Under the pieces are notes generated by a model, which searched no databases, was not told the origin of the DNA, and worked only from the letters and a program-made list of their open reading frames with translations. This document shows, in pieces, positions 36,962-45,357 of a DNA stretch of 56,411 bases (its first letter is position 1; each line of letters begins with the position of its first letter). A program made the position numbers and the translations under genes. The stretch lies in the NCBI GenBank assembly GCA_015222055.1, contig JADFUR010000047.1, forward strand, positions 1-56,411, given 5' to 3'. This DNA is from Bacteroidota bacterium. Lineage in GTDB: Bacteria > Bacteroidota > Bacteroidia > Bacteroidales > B39-G9.

Positions 36962-37507
36962 TCACACTTCGATATATGCTTTAAGATTATTTCTAAAATG
37001 CATTAATGCTTTTCCCATATTTGCTTCAACAGTTTTTATTGAGATAGATAATTTTTTTGCAATTTCTCTGTATTTTAAGCCTTCATATCTGCTCAACTTA
37101 AATATCTGTTTGCATCTTTCAGGTAATGAATTAAGTGTTTTTTCAATTATTTCATTCATTTCTTTGGCATTAATAATTTTGTCTGCCTGCTCACTATTCT
37201 CTTTATAACTATGTTTTACAAAACTTTTATATTTATCATTAAGGGATTTGTGTCTTATTTGCTGCAAGCAATTATTTTTAACCGACTGAAAAAGATATGA
37301 TTTAATTGATTTAATGTTTAACTCCTTACGATTTTTCCATATAATAAAAAAAATATCCTGTACTACTTCTTCTGCATCTTGAGCATTTTTCAAATAATGA
37401 AAGGCGTAATTACACAAAACTTTATAATTTTGCTTAAAAAACAATTCAAATGCTTTTATATCGCCTTTCTTAATTTTTTTAAATATTTGTTTGTCAGATA
37501 TTTTCAT
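36962..37507 (-). CDS. ECF RNA polymerase sigma factor (Bacteroidetes type)
   Basis: 181 aa with sigma-70 region 2 (AFELFFKQNYKVLCNYAFHYL, DAEEVVQDIFFIIWKN) and region 4 (LPERCKQIFKLSRYEGLKYREIA, ISIKTVEANM). First gene of the sigma-FecR-STN group. It probably controls the two CarboxypepD_reg-like proteins beside it (inference from position). Confidence 0.92.
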   Translation of the reverse strand: MKISDKQIFKKIKKGDIKAFELFFKQNYKVLCNYAFHYLKNAQDAEEVVQDIFFIIWKNRKELNIKSIKSYLFQSVKNNCLQQIRHKSLNDKYKSFVKHSYKENSEQADKIINAKEMNEIIEKTLNSLPERCKQIFKLSRYEGLKYREIAKKLSISIKTVEANMGKALMHFRNNLKAYIEV

Positions 37508-37550
37508 TTACTATATTGAAATAATATTATAAATATAGTGCTTTTTTATT

Positions 37551-37579
37551 GAAAACCTCGGGGTTTTTAAACCCCGAGG
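37551..37579 (-). terminator. Terminator between CarboxypepD_reg-like gene and ECF sigma gene
   Basis: CCTCGGGGTTT (37556-37566) and AAACCCCGAGG (37569-37579) form a perfect 11-bp stem, GC-rich for this genome, followed on the minus strand by TTTT. It lies just after the stop of the 435-aa gene and separates it from the sigma factor. Confidence 0.8.
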
Positions 37580-37589
37580 AAAGTTATTC

Positions 37590-38897
37590 TTAATTCTTTT
37601 TAAATTTTCTGTTTAACTTTCTAACTGCCGATTCTATTGATTCATCAGGTTTAATATAATTATACTCTCCCCAATAGCTATCGGGTTTAAAATAACTCAC
37701 TTTTTCAATAAACACTGATCTGGATGGCAATACCTCTTTCTTGTTAAATTTAAGAGCGTCATCTGCTCTGTTGGTGACTGCCAATTCAGACATAGTAGTA
37801 TATTTTGAACGGAATAGTTTCTTTTTCCATTTACACTTGAATACAACTTCTCCCCTTGCATAATTTAAATACCACTTGCCATTATTCTCTTTATAATTAA
37901 CATAATAATTTGCACTCTCAAGAGAAACTTTCATAAATAAAGGTTTTCTTTTTACCATCAAGCTGGTAGCTCTATTGGCATATACAGGATTTAAATTAAA
38001 TTCTATGGCTGAAAAAGCCAGAGTTTCAACATCTAAATATATTTTTCCTGAATATACAGTACTATTATCAACTGGAATTTGATCAAAGGCAATAACATAA
38101 TTATCTTTTTCATTATGTTTTACAATACTTAAAAATCGGTAATTAAAGTTACTCGAAAAATTATGTGAAAATAATATTTCCGGGTTCTTTACTACATCGA
38201 TTGACAGAGTTGAATATGGACCTCCCTGAATTTTGAAATTTATAGTATCCATTCGTTTTACATCTTTGCTTTTTCGACCTCTTAGAAGTTTTATAAAGCT
38301 ACTTGAAAGACGATTATAAGGCGACTTATAAATTTCAACAACACCTTCGGATACTGCAACATAATGCCTGTTTTTCTTAACCGTTTCACGATAAAACCCG
38401 GTTAACAAATCAGGCTTAACACTATAATTATCAGATATTTTTTCAACCGCTTTTTTCAATAATCGTTCGGGATGCAATGGGTATTCAGGTCTAACTTGAA
38501 TTTTTGGTAAATTTGTTGGAGAAACAAGCAATCTAATTAAATTCCGCTTCTGTAATAATTTATCAATTGACATTGACTTGCTTTTATATCCAATATATGA
38601 AAATTCAATTTTTGAGGTTTTCTTTTCTACAGGAATTTTTAAAACGAATTTCCCATCCGAATTAGATACTGTAGCAATATTGGTTCCCATCAAATAGACA
38701 TTTGCAAATACTAAAGGGTTATTTGTTTTATCATCAACAATTTTCCCTTTTATTGCAATGTATGATGAATCTTGTTCTTGTGTTTCATTTTTCTGTTTCA
38801 AAAAAGAATTCGGGCTGGCAGTTGAAATTAAACTGCACGAAATAAATATGCCTATCAGACACAAACTTATTCCGATTTTAATTTTATGTGTTTTCAT
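37590..38897 (-). CDS. CarboxypepD_reg-like envelope protein
   Basis: 435 aa. Signal segment ISLCLIGIFISCSLIS; FISC is a possible lipobox. A CarboxypepD_reg-like domain (about 48-135: IAIKGKIVDDKTNNPLVFAN, IATVSNSDGKFVL) is followed by a long domain homologous to the 514-aa protein (GFYRETVKKNRHYVAVSEGVV, DSYWGEYNYIKPDESI). It lacks the STN domain of that paralogue. Both flank the sigma/FecR pair. Function unknown; likely outer-membrane associated. Confidence 0.75.
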   Translation of the reverse strand: MKTHKIKIGISLCLIGIFISCSLISTASPNSFLKQKNETQEQDSSYIAIKGKIVDDKTNNPLVFANVYLMGTNIATVSNSDGKFVLKIPVEKKTSKIEFSYIGYKSKSMSIDKLLQKRNLIRLLVSPTNLPKIQVRPEYPLHPERLLKKAVEKISDNYSVKPDLLTGFYRETVKKNRHYVAVSEGVVEIYKSPYNRLSSSFIKLLRGRKSKDVKRMDTINFKIQGGPYSTLSIDVVKNPEILFSHNFSSNFNYRFLSIVKHNEKDNYVIAFDQIPVDNSTVYSGKIYLDVETLAFSAIEFNLNPVYANRATSLMVKRKPLFMKVSLESANYYVNYKENNGKWYLNYARGEVVFKCKWKKKLFRSKYTTMSELAVTNRADDALKFNKKEVLPSRSVFIEKVSYFKPDSYWGEYNYIKPDESIESAVRKLNRKFKKN

Positions 38898-39435
38898 GGC
38901 TTTAAGTTTTTAAGTAATAATTAATAATTAATCCTACATTATTAAGGCCTTTTAATAATTGTAATTTTGTGCGTCTACTATAATGATTAACTTAAATCAT
39001 TTTACCCTATGGTAAATTACAACTTTTTTTTAAATAGTAGTTATTGATATTCTTTTTACAATTTTCAAAATTTCAGAACTCCTACCCTAATTATTAATGG
39101 ATCATAAGTATTTGTTTATATACTGTAGTTATCGCAAATAATCAATATTCAACACTCAATAATCAATATTCAAATGTTGCTGACGCACCAATTTTTTTAT
39201 AATAGAAGTCATTTAATTGAATATTGAAATTTTTTATTGATTGTTGAATGTATAAAATGCAATAATGTAATATACGATAGGTGAGGATTTCTGAATTTTA
39301 ACAGGTATAAATAAAGAAAGTTTTTGACAATATAACTAAGAGTATCGTCTCAAGCATAAAATTAATTATTTTCAAATCACCATGAAGGGGAGAAAAAAAT
39401 TATCACCAAAATAATTCTTATCATATTTTATTAAG

Positions 39436-39535
39436 TTTTGTCTCAGTCTTACAGACTGATGAAATACTTTTTGTTGTATTTCTTGGGACGATGTCCCAAG
39501 TTAAGATGTCTTAGTCCTTTGGACTATTTGCATTG
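39436..39535 (+). repeat. Hairpin-triad repeat, copy 1
   Basis: Three hairpins in a row: CAGTC/GACTG (39444-39458), CTTGGGAC/GTCCCAAG (39482-39500) and TAGTCC/GGACTA (39512-39526). Aligns almost base for base with copy 2 at 52450-52551, with paired substitutions in the stems. Confidence 0.75.
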
Positions 39536-39734
39536 TTATTAACAAACATCATTTTTTTACAAAGCCAAAAAAAACGAATCCAAAATTTCAAAACTTTTTC
39601 TTTTATTATTTTCATTGTTGACTGATAAACTTTAAAATGCTTGAATATATTAATATTTCAAAATAGCTTACCCTTAAGTGTTTTTTTTTAATAAATATTT
39701 TATTATAAACAACTAGCCCTAATTTGGGTGTAAT

Positions 39735-39830
39735 AAAGATAACCACGTAGTGGTGATATGTTTATAGCACAAAATTTACAAAATATTTTAAAGTGCCGTA
39801 GGTACGTCCTATTTCATTATTTAGATAGTA
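39735..39830 (+). repeat. Palindromic GTAGTGG/GCCGTAGG-type repeat
   Basis: ACCACGTAGTGGT (39742-39754) is a 13-base palindrome and GTGCCGTAGGTAC (39793-39805) a second. Pairs of this kind are, to my knowledge, a common dispersed repeat in Bacteroidetes intergenic DNA. Confidence 0.5.
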
Positions 39831-39981
39831 TTAAAATTTATCGGACAACAATAATTATTTTATTATAATCCACCCGAATTTTAACGTGCTCCTTTGTTGT
39901 TAATATAAATTTTGTAGGTAATTCCAAGCTTTTAGTTTAAAGTGCCTGAGCTAAAAAAAACAATGTTTGAAGAAACAAATT

Positions 39982-40677
39982 TTAAAAATACCAGCAAATA
40001 ATAAATGAATAAAAATCAGTATCAGAATTAAGACCTTTACCTGCTTCTATATCAATATCTATATGTTTATTAACAGAATAAACCATGCCTAAATTTGCTA
40101 TATTTGAGTAATTTTTTTTAAAATCATAATCGCCAAAAGCTTCAACATAAGCATACATTTTTTTAGTAAAATATTTGTTAAAAAACAAAGTATAAGAAGC
40201 TGAGCTTTGATTGAAATAGGTATAACCCACGCTATAACCAACATTAATAGTTTTTGTTAAACGATGAGAAACAGCAAGTATATTTATCAATCCAAAATTT
40301 TCGATTTCGAAATTATTTTTGGGAACAACAAGGTGATTTAAAAGTGCAACTTTAGTATTTTCATTTCTTACTAATTGAATTTTAGTACCTAATTTTACAT
40401 TTCCAAAATTATCAGTTTTTAAAGTTGAATTATCAGTTTTTATTTTATAAAACTCATATTGTTCAGAAATTCTTACTTCAAGATTTTTATTCAAACCATA
40501 AATAAAAAGAGTAGAAGGCAAGAAAAAATTCTGTTTGCCATCATTATTTTTTTGATAAATAAAAATATTTTCGATTTTAATCTGATCTTTTTTTACATTG
40601 CCAGAAGGTTCTGATTGCTGAGCTTTAACAAAACCAAAAGAAAATAACAATACAAATAAAAATGCAAACTGTTTCAT
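39982..40677 (-). CDS. Putative outer-membrane beta-barrel protein
   Basis: 231 aa with signal peptide MKQFAFLFVLLFSFGFVKAQ. The rest alternates polar and hydrophobic residues in short strands (NLEVRISEQYEFYK, TINVGYSVGYTYF, KMYAYVEAFGDYDF) and ends with aromatic Phe (ICWYF), as expected for a barrel. Resembles the MetA-pathway-of-phenol-degradation/transporter type family, but substrate is unknown. A terminator-like hairpin lies about 30 bp upstream of its start. Confidence 0.65.
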   Translation of the reverse strand: MKQFAFLFVLLFSFGFVKAQQSEPSGNVKKDQIKIENIFIYQKNNDGKQNFFLPSTLFIYGLNKNLEVRISEQYEFYKIKTDNSTLKTDNFGNVKLGTKIQLVRNENTKVALLNHLVVPKNNFEIENFGLINILAVSHRLTKTINVGYSVGYTYFNQSSASYTLFFNKYFTKKMYAYVEAFGDYDFKKNYSNIANLGMVYSVNKHIDIDIEAGKGLNSDTDFYSFIICWYF

Positions 40678-40705
40678 CTATTTTAAATTTTATAATTAAA
40701 AAAAA

Positions 40706-40739
40706 TCGCCATTTTATGATTGCCCATAAAAAATGGCGA
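40706..40739 (-). terminator. Hairpin with T-run upstream of the outer-membrane protein gene
   Basis: TCGCCATTTT (40706-40715) pairs with AAAATGGCGA (40730-40739), followed on the minus strand by eight T. It points at the outer-membrane gene whose ATG is about 29 bp further. Either a second terminator for the upstream GH97 gene or an attenuator in the leader. Confidence 0.5.
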
Positions 40740-41011
40740 ATTTAAAATAATTTTTTAATTAAGATGCTTAAATAATCAATATTTAATTAAATATTTTTCA
40801 ACATAATTTTAGGCTAATTTTTAATTCTCCGGAAATTGAATTTTCACTTTTCCATTTCAATATTATATATTATCAATATTGATTTTTTATCTACTCTGTT
40901 TTATAAAAAATTAAGGTCGTTAAAAATTTTTTTTGCGGATACTTTTCGATTAATATATCCAATGCGAGTTATTGGAAGCAACAAAAGGTGTATGAAACGA
41001 GCTCGAAATGA

Positions 41012-41043
41012 CAAAAAAAAGCTCAAGCTAAAAAGCCTGAGCT
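41012..41043 (-). terminator. Terminator of the GH97 gene
   Basis: On the minus strand AGCTCAGGCT and AGCTTGAGCT form a stem with loop TTTT followed by eight T. It begins about 27 bp after the GH97 stop. Confidence 0.8.
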
Positions 41044-41069
41044 GGTAGAATAATTTTAATTCTTTATAT

Positions 41070-43163
41070 TTACTTCATCACTTTAAGGCTTATTGCCAAG
41101 CCACCACCTTCGGCTAAAGTAAATATTTTTTTCATGTTTTTCTCAACAATTACTTTTTCAATTTCGATGCTTGTAGGATTGTTATTCCAATGTGCTTCTG
41201 CCCCATCTTTATAGATTGTTGCTTCATATTTTTTTCCTTCATCAAGAAAATCAAATTGAATGATAATATCACGCTTATTTTCATCTGTTATGCTTCCCAA
41301 AAACCAATTTTTCGTTACCTTTTCCTGACGGGCAATAGTAACAAAATCGCCTATTTCTCCATCAAGCACTTTTGTTTGTTCCCAATCAACACCAACATCT
41401 CTAATAAATTGAAATGCAGGATTCCCATTATAATTTTTCGGCAAATCACAAGCCATTTGTATAGGACTATAAATTACAACATAAAGAGCCAACTGATGAG
41501 CAAGAGTAGTATTAACTTGATTACTACTACCAACTGGTAATTTCGAATTTAATTTTATATCAAAAACTCCGGGTGTAAAATCAATAGGGCCTGCCAACAT
41601 TCTGGTAAAAGCAACAATTGATAAATGCTCAGGCGGATTTCCTCCATCACTTGACCATGCGTTAAATTCCTGCCCACGCAAGCCTTCTCTTGAAACAATA
41701 TTAGGGTAAGTTCTTCTAATACCAGTTGCTTTAATTGGTTCGTGAGCATCAATAGCAATATGGTATTTAGCTGCTGTCTCAATAACTTTTCGGTAATGAT
41801 TTACCATCCATTGTCCGTGGTGATATTCTCCTTTAGGAATAATTTTCCCCACATAACCTGTTTTTGCCGAATGAACCCCTAAATTTTTCATTAAAGAAAA
41901 AGCTGCATCCATTTGTTTTTCATAAGTTCTTGGTGCTGCAGAAGTCTCGTGATGCATTATTAATTCAACGCCTTTTTCTTTTGCATATCTAACAACTTCG
42001 TTAAGATTATAATCAGAATATGGCGTAACAAAATCGAACACTCCTTCTCTCTCTTCAAAGCCAACCCAATGTTCCCAACCTGTGTTCCATCCTTCAACCA
42101 ATAACCCTGTTATATTGTTTTCTGCTGCAAAGTCAATATATTTTTTAGCATTCGCTGTTGTAGCTCCATGTTTTCCGCTTGCCAAATCCCAACTTGACAT
42201 ACCTAAATGCATTTCCCACCAAATTCCAACATACTTTTTGGGTTTAAACCAGCTAATGTCTCCTAATTTGTTAGGTTCATTAAGATTAACAATTAAATTT
42301 GATTTAATTAAACCTGTGGCATTTTCGCTTATTTGTATTGTTCTCCATGGAGTTAAAAAGGGAAGTTCTCTTTTCACTTTGTAAGCAAAACGGTCGGATC
42401 CAACTAATTCACTAGTCATTAATAAATTTTCTTTATCAATTTTAAGAGTCATCCCGGCATAATCGGTTAAATTAGCTTCGTGAAAACTTAAATACAGCCC
42501 TTCATTGCTACGCATTGTTAACGGCGTGTTAACTGCGTTTTCGGGAATATAGCTTTGTGCAAGATTAGAATGATTTTGCTTCGATAAAGCATTTATTTCA
42601 GAAAAATTACTTGTGTTATATAAATGTTCATAAATATCCCAATCACCAGGAATCCACCAACATAAATGGTCTCCGGTTAATTTAAACTGAGTATTTTCAT
42701 CAATAATAATAAGGCTGTCAACATCTTTTTGCTTAAGAAATTCATATCTGAATGCAATACCATCGTCATAAGTTCTAAAATAAATGTTTAATTTTCGATT
42801 AGGAATTTTATCTTCCTCAAGTTTTACAATCAATTCATTATAATTATTTTTTACAATTCGTTGCTCACCCCATGGCATTTCCCAATCTTCATCTTTATAA
42901 TTATGTTCTGTTTCAATTATTTCAAAACCTTTTTGTAAAGATTCTTGATTTTTAAAATCAAAGCTCATTTTTGAAGAATCAATAATAATTATATCATTAT
43001 GTTTTACCAAATAGGAAGGAGAGCCATTACCAGATAAAATAAATTCTAAAGAAATATTTTTTGATGGGGAAGTTACAATTTCTGTTTTTTTATTGAAATT
43101 GTTACACCCATAAATACATAACACTAATATAGTTAATGATAATAAGTATGATATTTTTTTCAT
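41070..43163 (-). CDS. Glycoside hydrolase family 97 lipoprotein (SusB-like alpha-glucosidase)
   Basis: 697 aa. Lipoprotein signal with lipobox IYGC (Cys20). N-terminal GH97 beta-sandwich, central TIM barrel with KKYVGIWWEMHLGMSSWDL, GLLVEGWNTGWE and the catalytic/calcium region SREGLRGQEFNAW, whose two Glu fit the inverting subgroup, then a C-terminal sheet domain. Expected to release glucose (or galactose) from alpha-linked oligosaccharides at the cell envelope. No SusC/SusD pair nearby, so it is not in a classical polysaccharide-utilisation locus. A -7 box (TATATTTG) on the minus strand at 43177-43184 is a possible promoter. Confidence 0.9.
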   Translation of the reverse strand: MKKISYLLSLTILVLCIYGCNNFNKKTEIVTSPSKNISLEFILSGNGSPSYLVKHNDIIIIDSSKMSFDFKNQESLQKGFEIIETEHNYKDEDWEMPWGEQRIVKNNYNELIVKLEEDKIPNRKLNIYFRTYDDGIAFRYEFLKQKDVDSLIIIDENTQFKLTGDHLCWWIPGDWDIYEHLYNTSNFSEINALSKQNHSNLAQSYIPENAVNTPLTMRSNEGLYLSFHEANLTDYAGMTLKIDKENLLMTSELVGSDRFAYKVKRELPFLTPWRTIQISENATGLIKSNLIVNLNEPNKLGDISWFKPKKYVGIWWEMHLGMSSWDLASGKHGATTANAKKYIDFAAENNITGLLVEGWNTGWEHWVGFEEREGVFDFVTPYSDYNLNEVVRYAKEKGVELIMHHETSAAPRTYEKQMDAAFSLMKNLGVHSAKTGYVGKIIPKGEYHHGQWMVNHYRKVIETAAKYHIAIDAHEPIKATGIRRTYPNIVSREGLRGQEFNAWSSDGGNPPEHLSIVAFTRMLAGPIDFTPGVFDIKLNSKLPVGSSNQVNTTLAHQLALYVVIYSPIQMACDLPKNYNGNPAFQFIRDVGVDWEQTKVLDGEIGDFVTIARQEKVTKNWFLGSITDENKRDIIIQFDFLDEGKKYEATIYKDGAEAHWNNNPTSIEIEKVIVEKNMKKIFTLAEGGGLAISLKVMK

Positions 43164-43459
43164 GATATTTTTTTTTCAAATATAATATTTTTTTACAAAA
43201 AAATTATATTGACAAGTAATAATCCGAGTAAGTAATTTTGATTATTTATAAAAAATAATGATTTTATGAAGAAGAAATTTGGGAAATAATGGATTTTGTA
43301 TAAGCATAGTTTGAACCACTTTTTAGGCTTCTCTTTTTATTTCATACTGGGATTTTTTTGTGCATAAACCTGCCGGGTTTCCAATTATTCATATTACCAA
43401 AGTTTTAAACTTCTGGCTTTTAATCACCCAAACCTGGCAGGTTTTTCACCAATGCCGGT

Positions 43460-43498
43460 ATAGCCGCTTAGCGACTATAAAACGTAAAGCCTTTTCAC
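43460..43498 (-). repeat. 89-nt dispersed repeat, internally deleted copy C
   Basis: TATAGCCGCTTAGCG is the inverse of the 3' end of copies A, B and D; after a short unrelated stretch GTAAAGCCTTTTC resembles the inverse of the 5' end. The adjoining 43431-43459 matches the extension of copy B in inverse orientation. Confidence 0.5.
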
Positions 43499-43631
43499 TA
43501 GTAGCCGTTACACGGCACAATTAATTCAATGTAAAACAATTATTTACAGCATTGTTATTAATTTATTTATCCGTTCCACGGCACAGAAGCAACTCAAAAA
43601 ATTCATGCCACATATTGAGCTATGGAATGGC

Positions 43632-43663
43632 AAAAAAAAAGCACAAACTAAACTGCCTGTGCT
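43632..43663 (-). terminator. Terminator of the CitD-CitE fusion gene
   Basis: Minus strand: AGCACAGGCAG...TTTGTGCT followed by nine T. It starts about 25 bp after the stop. Confidence 0.75.
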
Positions 43664-43688
43664 TAATAATAAAAATAAAGTTTATAAA

Positions 43689-44912
43689 TTACTCTATCTC
43701 ATTCATCCAATTTTCAGACAATTTACCTAAACTAATCGCCAAATTAATAACTTTTTGATTTCTTTTAACAACAGGAGGATCAATCATTTTAGTACCTAAT
43801 GAAACAACTCCAAGGCCTTTTTTCTCCGCTTCGACAAATGCTAAAACAATTTTTTTTGCTTTTTCGATCTGTTCAGGTTCCGGAGAAAAATTATCTTTTA
43901 TAACGTTTATTTGACGAGGATGAATACATCCCATACCTTCAAAACCTAATGATTTTGATGTTTTCACATTTACTTTTAATGCTTCCATATCTCCAACATC
44001 AGAAAAAACAGAATCGATAGGTTGAATTTTTGCAGCGTGGCAGGCATTTACCATTCTTGTTCGTGCATATAAAGATTCGTCACCTTGTCTGGTTCTTCTC
44101 ACGCCCATGTCGGCAGTATAATCTTCGAGACCAATTGCCAATGCAACAACATTTGGCGATGCTGTAGCAATCTCAAAAGCTTTCTCAACCCCCATTGCAC
44201 TTTCAATAATTGGCATATAAAAAATTGGGTGTGATATATTATGTTGCTTTTTAATTTTTTCTATCTCTAAATCTAATTCTTGTAAATACTCAGCACTCTC
44301 ACATTTTGGAACTAATAGGAGATGGACATTGTGAGGAATAACAAATTTTAAATCATCTATTCCGCGTTGTCCCTGATTAATACGAACCATTCTCTCTGCA
44401 CCATAAAAATTCACTTGCAATAAAGCATTACGAACCAATAATCGTGCTTCTTCTTTTTTGGCAGGAGCAACAGAATCTTCTAAGTCAAGAATAATGCCGT
44501 CAGGTTTATGAATTCCGGCATTTAACATCATGCTTGGTGTATTTCCCGGTAAATAAAGACGTGAAAAGCGATATCTGTCTTTTGTTGATGAATAATTATT
44601 TGCTTCAATCATTTCAGCCAAATATTCCTTATCAGTATCAATAACTTGTTTAACGGCTGCTTCAATTCTTGCTTGCAAAATAAAAGGCAATGCTCCTGTG
44701 TCTTCAATTTTTATATTTGCATTTTTTATACCAAAAAATTCAAGTTCTTTTTTGCATAATTCAATAATAGATTTACCGAACAATACTTTTACCTTGCTTA
44801 CTAAATCAATATTTATGCCTCCTGATGAAGTAAGTTCAAGAGTTACAAAGCAATCGGAACGTACTTTTTTTCCTTTGTTCCCTGCTGTTACTACTTTATT
44901 TATATTATTCAT
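43689..44912 (-). CDS. CitD-CitE fusion (citrate lyase acyl carrier plus beta subunit-like)
   Basis: 407 aa. Residues 1-95 resemble the citrate lyase acyl carrier CitD: AGNKGKKVRSDCFVTLE places Ser19 at the prosthetic-group site (AGTLESSD in CitD), followed by FGKSI. Residues 120-400 are a HpcH/HpaI-type CitE lyase: RLYLPGNTPSMM, GIILDLEDSVAP, MVRINQ, MPIIESAMGVEKA, IGLEDYTADMG, GCIHPRQI. Citrate lyase splits citrate to acetate and oxaloacetate; CitF and maturation proteins are not in the window, so citramalyl-CoA or malyl-CoA-type substrates are also possible. Monocistronic by its terminator. Confidence 0.82.
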   Translation of the reverse strand: MNNINKVVTAGNKGKKVRSDCFVTLELTSSGGINIDLVSKVKVLFGKSIIELCKKELEFFGIKNANIKIEDTGALPFILQARIEAAVKQVIDTDKEYLAEMIEANNYSSTKDRYRFSRLYLPGNTPSMMLNAGIHKPDGIILDLEDSVAPAKKEEARLLVRNALLQVNFYGAERMVRINQGQRGIDDLKFVIPHNVHLLLVPKCESAEYLQELDLEIEKIKKQHNISHPIFYMPIIESAMGVEKAFEIATASPNVVALAIGLEDYTADMGVRRTRQGDESLYARTRMVNACHAAKIQPIDSVFSDVGDMEALKVNVKTSKSLGFEGMGCIHPRQINVIKDNFSPEPEQIEKAKKIVLAFVEAEKKGLGVVSLGTKMIDPPVVKRNQKVINLAISLGKLSENWMNEIE

Positions 44913-45357
44913 TTTTTAATATTTTTATTTAATTATTCACCAATTATATTTTATGTCTGTAAAAATATAAAGATAAAAGGGAAAAGACAAAAGAATGGAG
45001 TTGAAAGTTGAAAGTTAAAAGTTGAAAGTTGAAACATGAAGAAACCTTCCAGCCTTGTTTTATAGCGGCTTAGCGAATTTGTAATAAATTGACGTACAGG
45101 TTTATAGCTTTCAGTCTTTTTGTAAAGGTAAACGCTTAGAGACTTTTCTAAAATTCATAGTTCATAAAGTGGAGCGATAGCGAAATCCCGATACTTCGGG
45201 ATTTAAAGTTAAAACTCAACAATCTTATTAAAACCGAAAAAAGTTCTATTATCAACAATTCTTAATTCGTAATTCGTAATTAAATAATAAGAAGTCTTTG
45301 TACTTTCAATTCTTTTGGTTTATTTTAGTAAATAATTTTTTATAAAATTTCAATATA
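44913..45357. other. Intergenic region with simple and 89-nt repeats
   Basis: 445 bp. A (TTGAAAG/TTAAAAG)n tract at about 44998-45034, 89-nt repeat copy D, a hairpin AAATCCCGA/TTCGGGATTT (45185-45206) and ATTCGTAATTCGTAATT-type repeats (45259-45282). Promoter of the TPR gene must lie at its right end. No ORF supported. Confidence 0.6.
45061..45149 (-). repeat. 89-nt dispersed repeat, copy D
   Basis: Inverse orientation; reads AGAAAAGTCTCTAAGCG to AAGCCGCTATA on the minus strand. Exactly 89 nt and alignable without gaps to A and B, including GACTGAAAGCTATAA in the centre. Confidence 0.8.

Larger units (their letters stand above)
38898..39981. other. Gene-free 1.1-kb repeat region
   Basis: No supported ORF. 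Contains imperfect inverted repeats of CAATATTCAA type (39138-39250), hairpin-triad repeat copy 1 (39436-39535) and a second palindromic motif pair (39735-39830). Looks like accumulated intergenic repeats rather than a lost gene. Confidence 0.6.
43164..43688. other. Intergenic region with repeat fragments
   Basis: 525 bp. Contains AACCTGCCGGGTTT and AACCTGGCAGGTTT palindromes (43368-43445), truncated 89-nt repeat copy C (43460-43498) and two CCGTTnCACGGCAC motifs (43505-43517, 43570-43583). No gene is supported. Confidence 0.6.

Noticed and set aside
44998-45036. Short tandem TTGAAAG/TTAAAAG repeats as a possible CRISPR or regulatory array
   Set aside because: No unique spacers and units of 7 bases; it is a simple-sequence tract of the kind seen in several intergenic gaps here.
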